Shown here: one piece after another, positions 58,880-64,000 of the stretch | How the letters are laid out: the number at the start of each line of letters is the position of its first letter | Numbering within the stretch: position 1 is the first letter of the stretch | Source: Inia geoffrensis | Lineage: Eukaryota > Chordata > Mammalia > Artiodactyla > Iniidae | Length of the DNA stretch: 64,000 bases | NCBI GenBank assembly: GCA_036417435.1 | Contig: CM070910.1 | Coordinates: forward strand, 66,620,784 to 66,684,783 | Direction: 5' to 3' | The notes under the pieces: model-generated | Told to the model about the DNA's origin: nothing | The model's database searches: none | What the model saw: the letters and a program-made list of their open reading frames with translations, nothing else | Translations under genes and position numbers: made by a program

Positions 58880-59195
58880 TTCATTGAAATATTATTGATT
58901 TACAATGCTTCAGGTGTACAGCAAAGTGATTCAGTTATACATATATGTTTATACATAATGTGTATATATATATATATATAATGTATATATATACAGCTAT
59001 AGATCCAGTTATACATATATGTATATATATAATGTGTGTGTGTATATATATGTATATACACATATATATTCTTTTTCAGATTCTTCTCCATTATAGGTTA
59101 CTACATGGTATTGAATATAGTTCCCTGTTATATAGTAGGTCCTTGTTGTCTATCTATTTTATTTATAGTAGTGTGTATCTGTTAATCCCAAACCC
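58880..59195 (-). mobile_element. L1 LINE 3'-end insertion, cetartiodactyl type
   Basis: Reversed L1 3' UTR: ttattgatttacaatgcttc, aggtgtacagcaaagtgatt, ttctttttcagattcttctc, tagttccctgttatatagta, ggtccttgttgtctatctat and gtgtgtatctgttaatccc. A perfect 16-bp direct repeat ctatgacattattttt lies at 58864-58879 and 59196-59211. Only the 3' end was inserted, so there is no coding capacity. Confidence 0.95.
58940..59070. repeat. TA/TG-rich expansion with 74-bp duplication inside L1
   Basis: A short TA stretch of the L1 3' UTR is expanded. The L1 segment cagttatacatatatg appears at 58932-58947 and again at 59006-59021, a 74-bp period, each followed by TATATA and TGTGTG runs. Confidence 0.9.
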
Positions 59196-59211
59196 CTATG
59201 ACATTATTTTT

Positions 59212-62029
59212 ATACTTATTTTTCAGATGATGACATTGAGTCGAAGAGAGGGTTTCTGCCCAGGCACTCTGTGAATCATTGGTAGGGCAACATTTATATT
59301 CCCTGGTTGTTGAGTTAAATCACAAGCAGTCAAGAGGTGATCCTAAAATCATAGCCGGATGAGGAATCTGCCTGTGCTAACCGTTGGTGCATCTTAACAG
59401 AAACAGCATAATTGAGAGGGAAGAGAGTGGACATCTTCACTGCACTTCCTTTTTCTAATGAGGTTGTCAGAGTGCAGGGGCGGTAGTAATAGTAGCAGTG
59501 CATGGTGCTGAATTTTATCTGTGAAGAGAGGCTTCTAGGAATACAACAAAATATGTTTGTATGCTTTAGGATAAATTACTGAAGAGTCATAAATCCTGTG
59601 CTTTGTATTTTCTTATTTTTTCAGACACAAAAAGATTACCTTGAAAGACATTTAAAATCAGAGAGCTTGGACGAAGCTAAAGGTTCCCTGGAAGTTATGT
59701 CCAGGAACTGACATCACAGCATCAAACCTTATCTTTAAACTCGGGTCATCCCTGTTACTGCAATTGTCTAAATGTACCAGAAGCTTTTTTTCTTTCTTTT
59801 AGAGATTTAGACTTTTAAAAAGAATTTTACAAGTTCAAAGCACAGAGCACTGCAACTCTGCCAACTTCTGATATGTTCCACCTTCCCCCGGCCAGTGGAG
59901 ACTGAGAACCTTTCAAGACATAAAGAGTTCGATATGTGAAGAGAGTATGAAAGAAAAATCCAAAGAGGCTGCGAGCAGCCGCTGCCCTCCCTGAGAACTG
60001 TGGCTGGGAATTCAGCAGAGAAGGAGAGGCGTGCTGCAAATAGAATTCTACTGAGAAGAAAAAGCAAGGTTCCGTCTGCCTTGTGAAATTCCAGCCCGTG
60101 TCGGTTGGAAGTACAGCCCATGGTGAATCCTTGGCCCTGAGGTAAATACAGAAGGACACAAAATTAAGAGCAACCTAAGCAAAGTGGGGAGCAATTTTCA
60201 TGAAATGACAAGCCCTGTTGGACTTAGATAGCCCTTCAGAAGTGGAGAGAGTCAAAAGGAATGGATACATTGGGAGAAAGCGATCAAGACACACCTGTCA
60301 GAGAGGTGTCACGTTGATTTGGACAGACTGTAATCTTTTTCCCTTTTTTAAAAAACACTGATGGAGTGGATAGTTTGATATCCACTCTGAAACTATCAAT
60401 TTAACAGCCACTGAAGCACAGAGTAACGAGATGGCAGAGTTTTCCAGTCAGCCTTCAGGCTTGTTGAAAGTTCTACCCATGAAAGAACTTGAAATCGGAG
60501 GGAGGAAGGGATGGCTAGGTGGTTTTTAAAAGGAACACAGACAAGACTTGTGTGATTCATCTTTTGCAATGAAGGAAAGTCTAAGACAAGGAATAGAAAG
60601 TCTAGCGTGTTGTAAACCATAATTAAAGGAGATGTTAATCGAGACTCCACTTGGAGGAGCAAAAACTTCTATTTATTCCCCTCCTATAGCTGAAACAGTT
60701 TTGTCTCTGCATAACTGCACTTCTTGGATTTTATTTGGGATTTAGAATGCTAAAATGGAATAGAATTGCTCTTCAGACCAGAAAGCCATAGACAGTCGGT
60801 AAAAGTAAGTTAAATAGCCCCTGAAAATTCTAGAAAAGGCTCTGAAGCAAACCTTGCTATTTCTGCAGACAGGCCACCCCTCATTGTCATGTGGCAAATC
60901 TCAAGTAGGGCTGATGCTGCAATCTGGCCCTGCAGCCACTGCCCAGTAACAGAGCCCTCTGACCACCTCGCTGAATAATTATAATCCGAGGGGAATGCTC
61001 ACAAAGAGAAAGTAAGTGAAAAAAGAGAGATTTCAACTCCCCCAGAGAAATATCCTTCACACACTGATCGTGCCCAGGAGAAAACTGCTCCTTCACTGCC
61101 TGGAGAGAGCGACTAACAGTCTCACCAGGTTGAAGTGTGGCTGGGACGTCAAACAAAGCATGACTCTGGCAGCCTTCTTTAGTTTGCAAATAGAGCTGCT
61201 TTCAAGGAGTACAACAAATGCTTTCTCCTATTTCTTTCTTTCAGGAACTACAGATTATGAGAAAGAGACCAGAGAACTAGACCTCTACTCTGGGATCTGG
61301 TTATCAGCAGCTGCCAGTATGCTTCAACTCACCACAGACTCCTGGAGGGACATCCCGCCAGTCAGTGATCCCACTCCACTAGCTCTGCTTGGATTTCAGG
61401 GGCCAAGACATCACATTAAACCCATATCTCTGCAAGATCTTTTCATATCTATATGGAGTGAACCCAGATCTTCTGGATTAACCCAAGGCTCCATAAGGTC
61501 TTTATGTCTTCAGATAGCCATAGGTTAATCCAAAACAAAAACAAACAAAAACCCCAAGAATATTCTATTCATTACATGATCCTTCTCTCAGGTTACCTTT
61601 GACTTTCCCTGCAACTGAGGTCTACACCTAGATATTCACCAATCTGATTACTTCCTCCTCAGGGTTGAGGTAGAATGATGGTGTGTGTAGGGTGAAGGGG
61701 GTAGGGAGGACAGAGTCTAGTTAAGTACTAACCTAGGAGTGAAAGGGCAGAGATTTCCAATTTCTTTATTTTTCTCTTCTAGTGATGTGCACAGAGCCCA
61801 ACCCCTTCTTCTGCTACACAACATAACACATAATTTTTTAGAAAGAAAAAATATCTCATCCTGAATCTTTCCTTTTATTCATCCTCATTATCATTGCCTT
61901 GGAACAGCGATACTGGATCGAAGGAGGTAGACGCAAGACATCTAGGAATTTGATTTAAGATGACTTTTGGACTAATTGGTTGCAGGAGGCGGAGGAGAAG
62001 CCTGGAATCTAGGGTGACTTCTAGATTTC
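59212..62029. other. long unique stretch
   Basis: About 2.8 kb with no clear named repeat. Minus frames at 59807-60121 (104 codons) and 59827-60159 (110 codons) overlap in different frames. The plus frame at 61016-61528 (170 codons) is described separately. No promoter, polyadenylation or intron chain could be assembled. Confidence 0.4.
61016..61528 (+). other. 170-codon open frame, coding status unproven
   Basis: This is the longest ATG-to-stop frame outside identified repeats. The predicted protein begins MKKERFQLPQRNILH and ends RSLCLQIAIG. I see no signal peptide, membrane segment, repeat or known motif. A pyrimidine tract and AG at about 61230-61244 lie inside the frame and could be a splice acceptor. 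One such frame in 64 kb of non-repeat DNA is compatible with chance. I would not call it a gene without conservation or transcript evidence. Confidence 0.15.
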
Positions 62030-62340
62030 TGGCTGGGAAGTTGTTTGGATGGCGGTACTATTACGGAGACCAAGATTAAAGAAGGGAAATCAGTTTGGGG
62101 AAAGATACTGTGGTCAATTTTGGAAATTTTGAGCCTGAGGAATCAATGAACAGGTAAAGTTGTCTGTTAGGCTACTGGATACAGGCTCTGGAACTCAGAG
62201 GAGTTGTCTAGTGGAGAGAAGTAGACTTAGGGCGTATCGGCATAAAGGTGGGAGAATGAATGGGATCACTCAGCAGGAGTGCATAGAGTGAAAACACGGT
62301 TGGAGTTAGAAACTTCGGGAACACCAAAAGTATGGGGCAG
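62030..62340 (-). mobile_element. possible L2-related ancient repeat
   Basis: Text such as gggaaatcagtttggggaaa, gaaattttgagcctgaggaa, ctactggatacaggctctgg and gtcggcat-like text at 62236 follows an ancient mammalian repeat I associate with reversed L2 sequence. High decay; the family is uncertain. Confidence 0.4.
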
Positions 62341-63684
62341 GAAGAAGAAGAAACCACAAACAAGGTATATTCATTGGAATAAGGCTAGCTGCTCCAAATC
62401 CCAGGGTTTTAGCTAACAGAAGCTTGTTTCTCATAAAATATTTCCAAAATATATATTCGTAGTTAGTAGAGAACCTGCCATGTGGACATTTAAGAACTTC
62501 AGTTCCTTCCTTCTTGTGGCTTGGCCAGCTGGGGAAAGGTAAAGGGTAGAGGGTTAGACGGGAGGTCTGGGTGACCAGACTTGGAAGAGGCATATATCAC
62601 TTCTGCCCACAGTCTGTTGAACAGAACCCCATTTCATGGCCACAACTAATTCCAGGAAAAGCTCGGAAATGTCATCTAGCTGTGTGCCCAGGAGGAAAGT
62701 GGACTTCCTTATATCTCCAGAACAGTCAGTGTTTATAATATCATACTCTACCTACCCCCAAATCAGGGTTTCCTCCCCTCCTCCCATGGCCACTCTGACC
62801 ATCCTGCCTCAACCCTCTATGACTTATTAGGTCCATTTGGCTATATCACCCTGTCCCTCTCTGTCAGGTCCATTTTGTCAAGAGGTACCAAGTGGGATCT
62901 TTCCTTTTTTCCCCAAAATTGAAAAGTAGAGCCTACTGCCGAAAACAAAGAGCACAAAACAACCTGGGAGCTTCTCCCCTCCTTCCCTTCACCTCTTCCC
63001 ACATTCAGAGTTCAGAATAGCCCCTCTCCCCTCATCTTCCTCGAGGCTGGTAGACAGGAGCCTCATGCCATCAGACCTGGCACTGCAACAACAGCTGCCA
63101 GTATTGATATAAAGGAAGGCTAAACGGGGTACACAAGGTCTTTTGCGGGGCACAGGGAGGAGTAGAGTTAGAAGGAACAACCCTCTTGTCATCCTCCTTG
63201 TATCAAGCAGTTAGAAGAGTGTTCCAAATGTGCTCTTCCTCCTTCAAGATCAGGGAATCTTAATCTGGTTTCACATCCACTAAGCCAGGGACTGATGATT
63301 ATCTACTCCCTACATATGTCCTCTTAAGTCCAAACAGGAAAGTTTGGTGATGCAGAACTCTGGCTGGAGTTTGGAGACAGGAGCAAAATAGAAATGGCAG
63401 AGCTGAGAGAGGAAGTGGTAGGCAGGATGAGGGGATTGGGTGGACTATATTCTCATCATTTTAGATGGCAAGGAAAAGTGAGTTTCCATGGGTACGGTGG
63501 TGTGGACATTGCAGAAGGTCTTAGTAGTCCTGCCATTCACCCCCAGGATAGCAGGCTAGTTCAATTACTATCTCTACAGATGACTTCAAAGGTGTACCTC
63601 CATGCCTGACCTCTCCTCTGAGCTGCAGATATGTATGTCTATTTACTTATTCAATCTCTCTACTCAAATGACCAAAAGGGATCT
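62341..63684. other. unique sequence
   Basis: No gene or named repeat recognised. Short frames only. Confidence 0.4.
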
Positions 63685-64000
63685 GTATTAGTTTGCTAGA
63701 GGTGCTGTAACAAAGTGCCACAAACCGGGTGGCAGAACAACAAAAAATGGTTGTCTCGCAATTCTGGAGACTAGAAGTCCAAGATCAAGGTGCTGGAAGG
63801 ATCGGTTCCTCCCAAGGGCTGTGAGGGAAGGATCTATTACTCCAGGCCTCTCTTCTTGGCTTATGGATAGTGGTCTTTTCCCTGCATCTTTTCACATCAT
63901 CTTCCTTCTGTGTATGTCCTTCTCTGTCACCAAATTTCCCCTTTTTATGAAGACATTAGTCATGTTGGATTGGAGACCCACCCTACTCCAGTAGGACCTC
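63685..64000 (-). mobile_element. MaLR-type LTR, cut by window end
   Basis: Reversed LTR: tgtattagtttgctagaggt, gctgtaacaaagtgccacaa, tgtctcgcaattctggagac, tagaagtccaagatcaaggt, gggctgtgagggaaggatct, ggcctctcttcttggcttat, cccctttttatgaagacatt and ttggattggagacccaccct. It is the same general LTR type as 44625-45012, in the opposite orientation. It continues past the right edge. Confidence 0.88.

Noticed and set aside
59807..60159. Two overlapping minus-strand frames of 104 and 110 codons
   Set aside because: They are in different frames over the same DNA, so at most one could be real. Neither resembles a known protein.
1..64000. CpG-island promoter
   Set aside because: CpG-dense patches coincide with CHR SINEs or the minisatellite. 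No unique-sequence CpG island was seen.

Overview
The window is nuclear DNA of a cetacean (whale or dolphin). The best evidence is eleven copies of the tRNA-derived CHR SINE family (head gggcttccctggtggcgcag, B-box-like gggttcgtgcc). Ten are a short, very uniform form and one is a longer, older, more diverged form. CHR SINEs are known from cetaceans, hippos and ruminants, and the short, abundant, uniform form is typical of whales. No ruminant Bov-tA or BovB elements were seen. The 3' ends of several L1 copies are also of the cetartiodactyl type. The rest of the background (MIR, L2, MaLR/ERVL LTRs, hAT MITEs, CA/TG repeats) is ordinary for a placental mammal.  No protein-coding gene or functional RNA gene can be supported. 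Nearly all open frames are short. The longest runs lie in SINE copies (GC-rich, few stops), in a stop-free minisatellite, or in L1 remains. The window therefore reads as intergenic or deep intronic sequence. A single exon of a large gene could be hidden here, but nothing proves one.  Layout. 0-17 kb: unique AT-rich DNA with six CHR SINEs, MIR/L2/MER5 relics, a cetartiodactyl L1 3' end (11.2-11.7 kb), two successive L2 tails (13.6-14.5 kb) and a hAT-like element that has grown an internal CpG-rich minisatellite (14.7-15.2 kb). 17-30 kb: three more CHR SINEs, an L1 fragment carrying an expanded G-tract (18.4-18.8 kb), a long decayed antisense L1 (18.9-21.3 kb), a second decayed L1 interrupted by a SINE (25.6-27.0 kb) and an ERVL-type LTR (29.5-30.0 kb). 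30-48 kb: mostly unique DNA with L2, MIR and MaLR-type LTRs, the single long-form CHR SINE (39.6 kb), and CA, TG and AT simple repeats. 48-64 kb: largely unique DNA with a tiny L1 insertion (51.6 kb), L2 remains, one CHR SINE (57.2 kb), a recent L1 3' fragment with a perfect 16-bp target-site duplication (58.9 kb), and an LTR cut off by the window end.  No genes work together here. What can be read is the insertion history: MIR and L2 are oldest, then MaLR/ERVL/hAT and old L1, then the cetartiodactyl L1s and the long CHR, then the short CHR SINEs, three of which interrupt older repeats. I found no convincing new biological system. The most unusual items are the minisatellite inside the hAT element, the G-tract inside L1, close inverted SINE pairs, and a few low-copy duplications. 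Repeat family names come from remembered consensus sequences, not a database search.
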